Assembly (NCBI GenBank): GCA_016705005.1
Contig: JADIZB010000037.1
Coordinates: 1-64,000, forward strand
From: Bacteroidales bacterium
GTDB lineage: Bacteria; Bacteroidota; Bacteroidia; Bacteroidales; Lentimicrobiaceae
Length of the DNA stretch: 64,000 nt
Reading direction: 5' to 3'
Part shown: one piece after another, positions 32,786 through 40,777 of the stretch
How the letters are laid out: every line of letters begins with the position of its first letter
Numbering within the stretch: position 1 is the first letter of the stretch
Position numbers and translations under genes: made by a program
Notes under the pieces: model-generated
The model's input: the letters and a program-made list of their open reading frames with translations, nothing else
What the model was told of the DNA's origin: nothing
Databases searched by the model: none

Positions 32786-35191
32786 ATGAAAAAGCAAATC
32801 ATCTTAGCGGTAATTTTAACGGCATTCAGCCTTCAGGTCTTCCCGCAGATTAAAAAAGCCGACAAACAGTATGATCTTTTCAGATACTCAAAGGCAATTC
32901 CACTTTATAAAAAGGCGGCAAAGAAAAAGGATGAAGGCGTCAGGAAGGAAGCAACCGCCAGACTTGCTGACTGTTACCGGTTAATCAACGATGTCAATGA
33001 ATCAAGGGCATGGTACCTTCAGGCAACCGAATTTAAAGGATCGGCGCCACTGAATTACTATTATCTCGGTCAGGCCCTGCGCAGTCTGAGGCAATATGGT
33101 GAAGCGGAGAAGGCCTTCAGAAAGTACAGTGAACTGGTGCCATCCGATAAACGTGGATCAGTCTATGCTGAGTATTGCACCGGGATTGGCAAATGGAATA
33201 ATCTGCCACCATCGGCAGAGGTCAGGAATTCGGGTTCATTGAATTCAAAATACTCCGATTTCGGACCATCGTTTTATAAAAAGGGAATCACCATTGCTTC
33301 GGACAGGCAACTTAGCTTAATGGACAGCCGGCAGTATTCCTGGACAAGTTTCAGCTATTTAGATCTGTATTTTTCCGAGCCTAAGTACTACATGGACTTT
33401 TTCAGCGAGATGTCTGAACCTTCCTCACTATCCTCGAAATTCAATCAGACTTACCACGATGGCCCTGCCTGTTTCGTAAATGATTCCAGAATCTTCCTTA
33501 CCCGTACGACCCTGGAAAAAGTGAAAAAGGGCGAAAAAAACCTGCAGACCCATGTACTGAAAATATATTTTGCTGACCTTGGAGAAGGGAGCACTTCGTA
33601 TCAGGAATTCCCGTTCAACAGTGATGATTATTCAAACGGGCATCCCACCATGCATTCCGACCAGAAAACAATGATATTCGTTTCTGATAAACCCGGGGGT
33701 AATGGTGGCTCCGATTTATACAAAACGGTGATGCAGAATGGCACATGGAGTACCCCGGAGAATCTTGGAGATCTCGTTAACAGTTTCGGCGATGAGGTTT
33801 TTCCTACACTGGTAAACGACACCCTGCTGTATTTCGCTTCCGACGGACATATGGGCTATGGCGGACTGGATCTTTTCATCTCACATTATGTAAATGGGAA
33901 ATGGAGTGCCCCGGTAAACCTTAAAGCACCCATAAATTCTTCGTATGATGATTTCGCCATTGCCGTCAGCAATGACCTGAACTCCGGTTTTTTCAGCTCT
34001 GACCGCCCCGGTGGTCTTGGCAGCGATGATATTTATGCCTTTCGTAATGCAGTTGATCCGGTTAAAGAAAGAGAAACAGAACAGGAAACTGAACAGGGCT
34101 CATTGGCTCAGAATCAGCTTATCAGCGGGTATGTAAAGGATAAGACAGCGAAATTGCCGCTGGCCGGAGCAAAGGTGTTTTTACTTAACACAAAAACAAA
34201 TAAGGTAAAAGTTCTGGAAACCAATCCGGAAGGATTTTTTTCAAGCCCGGCCGAAAGAGGTGTGCTCTATATCGCCAAGGCGGTTAAGCCGGATTACCTG
34301 ACCGATTGTCTGAATTTCAGGATTGCTCCTGCCGATACGGTTAAGGACCAGAAAACACCGCGTGATTTACTGCTGGATAAGATTGAAGTCGATAAGATTT
34401 ACCTGATCGATAATATTTACTATGACCTGGATAAATGGTACATCCGTGAGGATGCCAGGCCAGCGCTGGATAACCTGGCTGGTATCCTTCGCCAGTACCC
34501 GATCTCTATTGAATTGTCGTCGCACACCGACAGCAGGGCATCAGACGGGTACAACGATGAACTCTCCCAGAAAAGGGCAGAGGCTGCGGTAAGGTATATT
34601 ATGCTTCAAGGCATCGATCCTGTGCGCATGATTGCTAAAGGCTATGGTGAAAGCAAACCTGTTAACCGCTGTAAAGATGGCGTGGATTGTACCGAGGCCG
34701 AACATCAGGCAAACCGCCGTACCGAGTTCAGGATTTTATCCATTGAAAAACCAGAGGTTGATAAACGATTCGATCCCTCGGTATTTACTACCGGTGAAGA
34801 GGTAGATGTTTACCTGTTTGACCCGGCCTTTTTCGACAGATGTTTCGGATCGGATGAAGAAACCCCGGGAATCAGTGTTCTGCAGAACAATCCAGTAACC
34901 GCCCCTGTAAAGCCGGTTGAAAATACCGCAGAGAAGACTGCTTCAGGGGCTGCTTCCTGTTTTAGTGTACAAATACTGGCATCGGTGACCGAAATATCCC
35001 TGGATGATGCAGAACTCAAGGGCGTTGATGGTGTGAAAAGTTATTTTTCAGGGAAATGGTACCGTTATGTGGTCGGTTGTGTCAACACTTATGAAGAAGC
35101 GGCAGCATTAAAAAGCGAGCTCATCGCGGAAGGAATTACAAATGCCTTTGTGGTAAAAATCGAGAATGGCAATGTTGTTTCCGCCCACTGA
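32786..35191 (+). CDS. PorE-like OmpA-family protein with TPR, propeller and SPOR domains
   Basis: This 801-residue exported protein probably lies in the periplasm and binds peptidoglycan. The signal peptide ends SLQVFPQ with no lipobox cysteine. TPR-like helices occupy about 25-130 (LADCYRLIND, YYLGQALRSL). PD40-type propeller blades occupy about 145-425 (FVSDKPGGNGGSDLY, FFSSDRPGGLGSDDIYAF). A carboxypeptidase-regulatory-like domain occupies about 445-540 (ISGYVKDKTAKLPL). OmpA occupies about 555-665 (SSHTDSRASDGYNDELSQKR, NRRTEFRIL), and a SPOR-like domain about 730-801 (CFSVQILAS, WYRYVVGCV). The first four domains in this order match PorE, which anchors the T9SS to the cell wall and works with PorP. 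The SPOR tail is absent from the paralogue at 8140; SPOR domains bind denuded glycan strands. A terminator follows, closing the operon. Confidence 0.9.
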   Translation: MKKQIILAVILTAFSLQVFPQIKKADKQYDLFRYSKAIPLYKKAAKKKDEGVRKEATARLADCYRLINDVNESRAWYLQATEFKGSAPLNYYYLGQALRSLRQYGEAEKAFRKYSELVPSDKRGSVYAEYCTGIGKWNNLPPSAEVRNSGSLNSKYSDFGPSFYKKGITIASDRQLSLMDSRQYSWTSFSYLDLYFSEPKYYMDFFSEMSEPSSLSSKFNQTYHDGPACFVNDSRIFLTRTTLEKVKKGEKNLQTHVLKIYFADLGEGSTSYQEFPFNSDDYSNGHPTMHSDQKTMIFVSDKPGGNGGSDLYKTVMQNGTWSTPENLGDLVNSFGDEVFPTLVNDTLLYFASDGHMGYGGLDLFISHYVNGKWSAPVNLKAPINSSYDDFAIAVSNDLNSGFFSSDRPGGLGSDDIYAFRNAVDPVKERETEQETEQGSLAQNQLISGYVKDKTAKLPLAGAKVFLLNTKTNKVKVLETNPEGFFSSPAERGVLYIAKAVKPDYLTDCLNFRIAPADTVKDQKTPRDLLLDKIEVDKIYLIDNIYYDLDKWYIREDARPALDNLAGILRQYPISIELSSHTDSRASDGYNDELSQKRAEAAVRYIMLQGIDPVRMIAKGYGESKPVNRCKDGVDCTEAEHQANRRTEFRILSIEKPEVDKRFDPSVFTTGEEVDVYLFDPAFFDRCFGSDEETPGISVLQNNPVTAPVKPVENTAEKTASGAASCFSVQILASVTEISLDDAELKGVDGVKSYFSGKWYRYVVGCVNTYEEAAALKSELIAEGITNAFVVKIENGNVVSAH

Positions 35192-35210
35192 CCGGAAACA
35201 ATATTAAAAC

Positions 35211-35256
35211 AAAGCGGCTGAAGGAATTGATTCCGGTTCAGCCGCTTTTATTTTTG
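35211..35256 (+). terminator. Rho-independent terminator after the adhesin operon
   Basis: A 12-bp perfect stem (AAAGCGGCTGAA at 35211-35222 with TTCAGCCGCTTT at 35237-35248) has a 14-base loop and a T-rich tail. It begins 19 bases after the stop of the PorE-like gene and also faces the convergent small membrane-protein gene at 35268. Confidence 0.9.
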
Positions 35257-35267
35257 ATGATTCTCGT

Positions 35268-35651
35268 CTATTCAAGAAAGCCAACTCCTGATCGTTGTTT
35301 TTTTCTGAATGGCTTGGTCAGCAGGTATAACGACAGGATAATCAGCAGAAAATGGGTTGCGATTTCAAACCTGAAACCATGTATAAATAGGATAAGGAAT
35401 AATCGGTAAAGGCTGATTACAAAAACAAGGAAAAACCCGAAAACTTCAAATTTGCGCTTATCAAGTACCAGCAGAATGATGGATGCGGCTGCAACGGCAA
35501 CGAGTGTTCCGACATTGGCAATATCTTCCCAGAAAGGGGTCATTGAATCGGATTCACCAATCATTTCATAGAAGAATGCGAACAGGAATGAGATAATGCC
35601 GACCCGGAGAGCAATCAGCATAACAATTTTCAGAGCATTGGATTCGCGCAT
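35268..35651 (-). CDS. Small integral membrane protein, unknown function
   Basis: This 127-residue protein has about four hydrophobic segments: IVMLIALRVGIISFLFAFFY, VGTLVAVAAASIILLVL, FGFFLVFVISLYRLFLIL, and THFLLIILSLYLL. It has charged connecting loops and a basic C-terminus (KPFRKKQRSG). I see no catalytic motif and do not recognise the family. It lies 28 bases downstream of trpS on the same strand and may be co-transcribed, though that alone says little about function. The frame is well formed and longer than any competing one in this interval. Confidence 0.7.
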   Translation of the reverse strand: MRESNALKIVMLIALRVGIISFLFAFFYEMIGESDSMTPFWEDIANVGTLVAVAAASIILLVLDKRKFEVFGFFLVFVISLYRLFLILFIHGFRFEIATHFLLIILSLYLLTKPFRKKQRSGVGFLE

Positions 35652-35679
35652 GGTTTAATATTTATTGGTTGATCCTGTA

Positions 35680-36675
35680 TCAAAATGCTTTAAACCCTAT
35701 AATTTCACGTACTTCATTAATTGTCTTTGAAGCACTTTCATGTGCTTTTTCTTTCCCAAGCCTGACAACCCGGTGCAGATACTTTTCGTCGGCTGAAATC
35801 TCCCGGATTTTTTCCCTTAAAGGATCCGTAAAGATAATGATATCTTCGGCAAGTTGTTTTTTCATGTCGCCGTAACGGATCCTGCATTGGTTGTATTCCT
35901 CTTCAAAAAACGACAATGTCTCAGGTTTCGACAGGGCCTTCATCAGGTTGAAGATATTTTCTATGGCCTGGGGCTTGGGCTGGTTTGGTTCTGTCGGACC
36001 CGAATCTGTTACGGCTTTCATCACCTTCTTCCTGATAACAGCCGGTTCGTCAATCAGAAAAATGGCATTGCCTTCCCCCTCTGATTTACCCATCTTGGTA
36101 CTTCCATCCAATCCTGGAATTTTGACAAGTTGTTCGCCGAAATTATAGGCAACAGGTTCGGGGAAATATTCAGTATGATATAAACGGTTAAAACGGTTGG
36201 CAAAAGTCCTGGTCATCTCGAGGTGTTGCTCCTGGTCTTTCCCGACCGGCACCTTTTGAGCCCTGTGTATGATAATATCGGCAGCCATTAAAGTAGGATA
36301 GGTCAACAGGCCAGCATTGATGTTATCAGGCTGTGACCGGGCTTTGTCCTTGAAGGAGGTTACTCTCTCAAGTTCGCCCAGGTAAGCATTCATGTTCAGG
36401 AAAAGATAAAGCTCTGCTGTCTCCGGGAGGTCACTCTGCAGGTAAAGAGTAGCTTTTTCAGGATCAAGTCCGGCAGCGAGGTAATCGACCAGAACGCTTT
36501 TCACGTTTCCGTGAAGATCGGCAGGAGTAGGGTGGGTGGTTAAGGAATGATAATCGGCAATGAAAAAGTAACAATTGTTTTCATTCTGCATTTTGATAAA
36601 ATTCCTCAATGCCCCGAAATAATTCCCAAGGTGCAGGTTTCCGGTAGGCCTGATTCCGCTTACAACTGTATCCAT
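35680..36675 (-). CDS. trpS: Tryptophanyl-tRNA synthetase
   Basis: This cytosolic class I synthetase charges tRNA-Trp. The N-terminal HIGH-type motif reads PTGNLHLGNYFG near residue 10, and the KMSKS loop reads KMGKSEG near residue 190. The tryptophan-pocket region and the C-terminal helical anticodon-binding part (FEEEYNQCRIRYGDMKKQLAEDI) are present. Its 331 residues fit the usual bacterial length. It lies 104 bases downstream of rng on the same strand. The annotated ATG is followed directly by the conserved VVSGIRPTG segment, which fixes the start. Confidence 0.97.
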   Translation of the reverse strand: MDTVVSGIRPTGNLHLGNYFGALRNFIKMQNENNCYFFIADYHSLTTHPTPADLHGNVKSVLVDYLAAGLDPEKATLYLQSDLPETAELYLFLNMNAYLGELERVTSFKDKARSQPDNINAGLLTYPTLMAADIIIHRAQKVPVGKDQEQHLEMTRTFANRFNRLYHTEYFPEPVAYNFGEQLVKIPGLDGSTKMGKSEGEGNAIFLIDEPAVIRKKVMKAVTDSGPTEPNQPKPQAIENIFNLMKALSKPETLSFFEEEYNQCRIRYGDMKKQLAEDIIIFTDPLREKIREISADEKYLHRVVRLGKEKAHESASKTINEVREIIGFKAF

Positions 36676-36779
36676 AAATTCAGCGATGTTTCTATATTCT
36701 GTTTCACCTGACAGACGATGGTGTAAAAGTAAAGTTTCAATATATTGGCTGTCTCCATTCAGGGACCCGGAAGAAATGA

Positions 36780-38330
36780 CTACATTTTTATTTCGTCTTC
36801 AACTTTATTAAAGAAATGATATTCAAGCAGGTGATAAGATGGCATCGGTTTCAAACGTATCCAGCTTTTGAATTTGAAATACCACTTCATCCGTTGTGAC
36901 GGGAATCCGTTAACAAGATAGGCATAAATGTAAGGGTGCAGGGCTATTTTGATGAAAGGCTCATTTTGCTCCTGAATCAGGTAGCGTATGTTATTTTCGA
37001 TCTGATCGATCAGGATAATACTTGGCTTGATCTCACCTGTTCCCCCGCAGGCCGGACACTTTTCAAGAATCTGGACATTCATTTCAGGTCTTACCCGTTG
37101 CCGGGTGATTTGAACGAGTCCGAATTTGCTGGGAGGTAAAATGGTATGTTTGGCATGGTCCTTTGCCATTTCCTCTTTCAGCTTCTGATAGAGTTTACGG
37201 CGGTTGGAGCCCTCATGCATATCTATGAAATCGATTACGATGATCCCACCCATATCACGCAGACGGAGCTGACGGGCAATTTCCGCAGCTGCTTCAAGGT
37301 TGACAGCCAGGGCATTCATTTCCTGTGATATCTCCGAATTCACACGATGACCGCTGTTCACATCTATAACATGAAGAGCTTCAGTGTGTTCAATAATCAG
37401 ATAAACACCACTCTTTATGGTAATGATTTTACCGAAAGAGTTTTTTATCTGTTTATCAATACCAAAATGCTCAAAGATTGGAATTTTGCCTTTATATAAT
37501 TTGACAATATCAATCTTATCGGGGGCAATGGTTTTGATGTAAGCCTTGATTTCTTCAAATATCCCGGCATCATTCACATGGATATTGTTGAAGGACTCGT
37601 TCAGCAGGTCGCGCAGAATGGCCGTGGTGCGGTCTATTTCACTCAGTATCCTTTGTGGCGCTTTGGCTCCCGGGAGCTTGGCGATACAGGCTTCCCATTT
37701 TGCCGTCAGATTGCGCATGTCGGCGTCCAGATCGGCAACTTTCTTGTTTTCGGCAACAGTCCTGATAATTACTCCGAAGTTCTTGGGCTTGATGCTTGTG
37801 ATCAAACGCTTGAGACGATTACGCTCTTCAACACTTTTGATTTTCTGAGAAACAGAAACCCGTGAAGAAAAAGGAACCAATACAAGGTAGCGACCTGCAA
37901 AAGAAATCTCGGAAGAAACCCGTGGCCCCTTTGTTGAGATCGGCTCTTTGGCAATCTGGATCAGAACCTGCTGATTTGGGGTGAGAACCGAGTTAATTTT
38001 GCCGGTCTTTTCGATGTCCTGTTCCAGTTCCATATCACCAATGGTGGGAACTTCAGGCTTACCGGTAAGATATTGTTTGAGAAGTTTATTCAGTGAATTA
38101 ACCTGTGGGCCGAGATCAAGGTAGTGCAGAAAGGCGTCCTTTTCATATCCGACATCTACAAAAGCAGCATTCAACCCGGGCATGATCTTCTTGACCCTTC
38201 CCAGGTAAATATCCCCTACAGCAAAATTATTGTTGCTTTTCTCCTTATTCAGCTCGACCAGGTCTTTGTCTTCAAGCAATGCAATATTCACCTCCGAAAG
38301 ACCGGTGTCGATAATCAGCTCCTTATTCAA
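36780..38330 (-). CDS. rng: Ribonuclease G/E family endoribonuclease
   Basis: This is a single-strand-specific, Mg-dependent endoribonuclease of rRNA maturation and mRNA turnover. Its 516 residues carry an N-terminal S1 domain (GDIYLGRVKKIMPGLNAAFVDVGYE), the paired acidic catalytic motifs HVIDVNSG and VIDFIDMHEG (D367 and D370 in the second), and a zinc-link CPACGGTG with no long E. coli RNase E-type tail. The length is that of RNase G. The N-terminal LNKELIIDTG aligns to the family start only if translation begins at a TTG codon (38328-38330); no in-frame ATG lies nearby upstream. The gene follows HU and the 29-aa basic protein, an order typical of Bacteroidota. A strong hairpin lies in its leader at 38432-38481. 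Confidence 0.95.
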   Translation of the reverse strand: MNKELIIDTGLSEVNIALLEDKDLVELNKEKSNNNFAVGDIYLGRVKKIMPGLNAAFVDVGYEKDAFLHYLDLGPQVNSLNKLLKQYLTGKPEVPTIGDMELEQDIEKTGKINSVLTPNQQVLIQIAKEPISTKGPRVSSEISFAGRYLVLVPFSSRVSVSQKIKSVEERNRLKRLITSIKPKNFGVIIRTVAENKKVADLDADMRNLTAKWEACIAKLPGAKAPQRILSEIDRTTAILRDLLNESFNNIHVNDAGIFEEIKAYIKTIAPDKIDIVKLYKGKIPIFEHFGIDKQIKNSFGKIITIKSGVYLIIEHTEALHVIDVNSGHRVNSEISQEMNALAVNLEAAAEIARQLRLRDMGGIIVIDFIDMHEGSNRRKLYQKLKEEMAKDHAKHTILPPSKFGLVQITRQRVRPEMNVQILEKCPACGGTGEIKPSIILIDQIENNIRYLIQEQNEPFIKIALHPYIYAYLVNGFPSQRMKWYFKFKSWIRLKPMPSYHLLEYHFFNKVEDEIKM

Positions 38331-38370
38331 AACCCTGATTTTTAATATGTAGTAAGTAATAGCGACACAA

Positions 38371-38481
38371 AAACGACAATCTTCCGGTACTGCATACCAG
38401 TAGTGTCGTTTGGTCGGTACAAGGATTTATCCCACCATTTGCCCGAATACCGGAAAAGCCCAGTATTCAGGCAAATGGTGG
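38371..38481 (-). promoter_or_regulatory. Paired hairpins in the rng 5' leader
   Basis: Two inverted repeats fill the gap between the 29-aa gene and rng. The larger has a 12-bp arm (CCACCATTTGCC at 38432-38443 with GGCAAATGGTGG at 38470-38481), one mismatch, then 6 more pairs (GAATAC/GTATTC) around a 12-base loop. The smaller pairs AAACGACA (38371-38378) with TGTCGTTT (38404-38411). Neither is followed by a T run on the minus strand, so a simple terminator is unlikely. E. coli RNase E autoregulates through leader hairpins; a similar role here is inference. Confidence 0.7.
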
Positions 38482-38503
38482 CATTACCTGTATTTAAGAA
38501 AGG

Positions 38504-38593
38504 TTATTTCTTTTTGTGCCTGTTCTTGCGCAAACGTTTTTTCCGTTTGTGCGTGGCCATTTTATGTCTTTTTCTTTTTTTTCCGCTGGGCAT
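38504..38593 (-). CDS. 29-residue highly basic protein, Bacteroidota-conserved
   Basis: This short frame translates to MPSGKKRKRHK, then MATHKRKKR, then LRKNRHKKK, with a start at 38593 and stop at 38504. About two thirds of the residues are Lys, Arg or His, and it has no acidic residue. It lies between HU (30 bases upstream) and rng, the position in which I recall near-identical short basic frames in many Bacteroidota genomes. The composition suggests an RNA- or ribosome-binding peptide comparable to very small ribosomal proteins, but that assignment is inference. It is too short for most gene callers. No Shine-Dalgarno sequence is visible, as is normal in this phylum. Confidence 0.8.
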   Translation of the reverse strand: MPSGKKRKRHKMATHKRKKRLRKNRHKKK

Positions 38594-38623
38594 GATGAAA
38601 GATTTTAAAAAATGAACAACTGC

Positions 38624-38908
38624 TTATTTAACCTTGTTCTTAACGTCGAATACAAAGGTCTTGGCAGGTTTAAAAGCAGGAATGAAATGTGCCGGAATGA
38701 TGATTGTGGTATTCTTTGAGATATTACGACCGGTTTTTTCAGCCCTTTTCTTTGTAGTGAAGCTGCCAAATCCCCTGAGATAAACATTTTCGCCGTTAGC
38801 AAGAGAGTTCTTTACTGCGTCCATGAAAGCCTCAACAGTCTGCTGTACAGCAACCTTTTCAATATTGGTCTTACTAGCAATTTCAGCTACAATTTCTGCT
38901 TTTGTCAT
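38624..38908 (-). CDS. HU/IHF-family DNA-binding protein
   Basis: This 94-residue nucleoid protein binds and bends DNA as a dimer. It carries the N-terminal helices (MTKAEIVAEIASKTNIEK, VEAFMDAVKNSLANGENVYL), the signature RGFGSFTTKKRAEKTGRN with the beta-arm after it, and the C-terminal helix start PAFKPAKTF. The arm has IIIPAHFIPAFKPA, where the intercalating proline lies near the family position. It is the first gene of an HU / basic-protein / rng run on the minus strand and is divergent from mutY. A TATATTTG element lies about 50 bases upstream of its ATG. Confidence 0.95.
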   Translation of the reverse strand: MTKAEIVAEIASKTNIEKVAVQQTVEAFMDAVKNSLANGENVYLRGFGSFTTKKRAEKTGRNISKNTTIIIPAHFIPAFKPAKTFVFDVKNKVK

Positions 38909-38957
38909 GTTGATTAGATGTTTTAATGATTTGAGAATAAATTTTTTAAACGGGGTG

Positions 38958-38965
38958 CAAATATA
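38958..38965 (-). promoter_or_regulatory. Bacteroidota -7 element upstream of the HU gene
   Basis: Read on the minus strand this is TATATTTG, a full match to the Bacteroidota -7 consensus TAnnTTTG, 49 bases before the HU start. Twenty bases further upstream the sequence is T-rich (TTTTC) and only a partial match to the -33 TTTG box. Confidence 0.6.
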
Positions 38966-39047
38966 AAGGTTTTTGTGACAATAAGAAAATAATCTGTTTT
39001 TTTTGCACCCAATTGCCTCTATTTAAGTGTTTTTCGGAAACAAGACC

Positions 39048-40112
39048 ATGAACTTCAGCAGACGACTCCTTGACTGGTATCAGATTCATAAAAGAGATTT
39101 ACCCTGGCGAACAACCAACGACCCCTATACCATCTGGGTGTCAGAAATCATCATGCAGCAAACCCGCATAGATCAGGGTCTCGGCTATTTTAACCGGTTC
39201 ATGGAACGCTTTCCCGATGTATCGGCACTTTCATCGGCTTCCGAAGAAGATGTCCTTAAAGTCTGGAAAGGCCTTGGCTATTACAGCCGGGCCAGGAACA
39301 TGCATCTTACAGCCAGACAGGTGGTTGATCATATGAAAGGAGAATTCCCCTCTGACTACAAAACTTTAAAGGGGCTGAAAGGGATCGGAACATACACTGC
39401 CGCAGCCATTTCTTCAATATGCGCCGGAGAACCCAATCCTGTGGTGGATGGGAATGTGGTCAGGGTGATATCAAGGCTCTATGGCATTGATGATCAGGTT
39501 GGATCAACGCTGTCGCAGAAAAAGGTCCTTGAAAAGGCAAAGTCGTTGATTGACCCGGAGAATCCCGGTGATTTCAATCAGGCCATGATGGAATTCGGGG
39601 CGATCCACTGCACCCCCCGGAACCCGGCATGCCATGAATGCATCTTCAGGCTGGAGTGCATTGCCTTTCAAAGCAACCGGGTGGATGAACTGCCGGTCAA
39701 AAAACGTGAGACCACCCGAAGAGAAAGGTTCCTGAACTACCTCTGCATTTCCGTTCCCGGAAAGGGGTTAATGCTAAACCGGCGTTCGGGCAACGATATC
39801 TGGAAAAACCTCTGGGAACTGCCACTGCACGAATCAGACGGCCTTCTCACGGCCGAAGCCATGAAGCAGACTTCGCTCTGGCAAAGTTTGCAGGTTGAGG
39901 AATCCGACATCATATATAAAACTCTGGATTTTAAACATATACTTACCCATCAGGTGATTCATGCCCGGTTTTTTATGGTAAAAGCAGAAAAAACCATGTT
40001 CCATGTCCCTGAAGACAAAAACCGGATCATTGATCTGCCGCTGGTTTCCGGACTTCCTGTATCGAGACTCACTGAGCGTTTTCTGGAACAGGCCGGTACT
40101 GAAATCGGATGA
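39048..40112 (+). CDS. mutY: A/G-specific adenine glycosylase
   Basis: MutY removes adenine mispaired with 8-oxoguanine and so prevents G-to-T transversions. Its 354 residues include the helix-hairpin-helix (LKGLKGIGTYTAAAI), the catalytic aspartate in PVVDGNVVRV, and the iron-sulfur ligands spaced C-x6-C-x2-C-x5-C (CTPRNPACHECIFRLEC). The C-terminal half is a NUDIX-like 8-oxoG recognition domain (LMLNRRSGNDIWKNLWELPL). I start at ATG 39048, where the conserved FSRRLLDWYQIHKRDLPWR begins; a GTG seven codons upstream at 39027 is less likely. It is divergent from the HU gene and followed by ssb after 93 bases. Confidence 0.95.
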   Translation: MNFSRRLLDWYQIHKRDLPWRTTNDPYTIWVSEIIMQQTRIDQGLGYFNRFMERFPDVSALSSASEEDVLKVWKGLGYYSRARNMHLTARQVVDHMKGEFPSDYKTLKGLKGIGTYTAAAISSICAGEPNPVVDGNVVRVISRLYGIDDQVGSTLSQKKVLEKAKSLIDPENPGDFNQAMMEFGAIHCTPRNPACHECIFRLECIAFQSNRVDELPVKKRETTRRERFLNYLCISVPGKGLMLNRRSGNDIWKNLWELPLHESDGLLTAEAMKQTSLWQSLQVEESDIIYKTLDFKHILTHQVIHARFFMVKAEKTMFHVPEDKNRIIDLPLVSGLPVSRLTERFLEQAGTEIG

Positions 40113-40144
40113 CGAATGGGTTTAATCCCTGTGCTTTCTTAATG

Positions 40145-40176
40145 CTTGTTTTTTCATGTGAATGGGCGTATATTTG
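40145..40176 (+). promoter_or_regulatory. Candidate ssb promoter (-33/-7 type)
   Basis: CTTG at 40145-40148 (three of four to TTTG) and TATATTTG at 40169-40176 (full TAnnTTTG match) are 20 bases apart, the spacing expected for the primary sigma factor of Bacteroidota. The -7 element lies 29 bases before the ssb ATG, so ssb can be transcribed independently of mutY. Confidence 0.7.
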
Positions 40177-40205
40177 TAATACTTAATCTTAATAAAAGCG
40201 AAATC

Positions 40206-40634
40206 ATGGCAAGAGGAGTTAACAAAGTAATTCTGATCGGGAACCTGGGAAAGGACCCCGAAATCCAGAATTTTGACAAGGGAGTTAAGAAGGCATCATT
40301 TTCACTCGCAACCACCGAAACCTACCGCAACCGCGAAGGTCAGGACATTGAACAGACAGAATGGCACAACATTATTCTATGGCGTGGCCTGGCTGAAGTA
40401 GCTGAGAAGTACCTGAGAAAAGGATCACAGGTCTATATTGAAGGCCGCATCCGGAGCCGCTCCTTTGAAAAGGACGGACAGAAACGATACATCACCGAAA
40501 TTGAGGGTGACACATTGAATATGCTCGGTGGACGGGCTTCAACAGATCAATCATCAACACCGGCATCGCACGAGCATGCCAGCCCCCCTCCGCCCCCGGT
40601 AATCCCGACGGAGACCGATGACCTACCGTTCTAA
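40206..40634 (+). CDS. ssb: Single-stranded DNA-binding protein
   Basis: SSB coats single-stranded DNA in replication, recombination and repair. Its 142 residues begin at ATG 40206 with ARGVNKVILIGNLGKDPE, the standard start of the OB fold. An ATA-preceded longer frame from 40146 adds an implausible leader that overlaps the promoter. EWHNIILW, YLRKGSQVYIEGRIRSR and RYITEIEGDTLNML are typical of the fold. A short Ser/His/Pro-rich linker leads to the acidic partner-binding tip ETDDLPF. A terminator follows immediately. Confidence 0.97.
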   Translation: MARGVNKVILIGNLGKDPEIQNFDKGVKKASFSLATTETYRNREGQDIEQTEWHNIILWRGLAEVAEKYLRKGSQVYIEGRIRSRSFEKDGQKRYITEIEGDTLNMLGGRASTDQSSTPASHEHASPPPPPVIPTETDDLPF

Positions 40635-40650
40635 GCAGTAAAACGAAAAA

Positions 40651-40685
40651 AATCCGGAGTTGAATTTCTCAGCTCCGGATTTTTA
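40651..40685 (+). terminator. Rho-independent terminator after ssb
   Basis: A 9-bp perfect stem (AATCCGGAG at 40651-40659 with CTCCGGATT at 40673-40681) encloses a 13-base loop. It is preceded by an A run and followed by TTTT, so it could act on both strands. It lies 16 bases after the ssb stop codon. Confidence 0.9.
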
Positions 40686-40749
40686 ATTCTATCTAAAAAC
40701 GAACGCAATGCGCTCATTATAAACAGATTATCTAGTATCTGTTAATTAT

Positions 40750-40777
40750 TAGTTGTTAGTTGTTAGTTGTTAGCTGT
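40750..40777. repeat. Four 7-bp tandem repeats next to a stop codon
   Basis: TAGTTGT occurs three times in tandem (40750-40770) and once as TAGCTGT (40771-40777). It abuts the stop codon of the lyase-like gene on the minus strand (40777-40779). This is a simple-sequence tract in an otherwise empty gap and could vary in copy number by slippage. Confidence 0.8.

Noticed and set aside
39027..39047. GTG start for mutY seven codons upstream
   Set aside because: The ATG at 39048 sits directly before the conserved N-terminus, and the upstream residues match nothing in the family.
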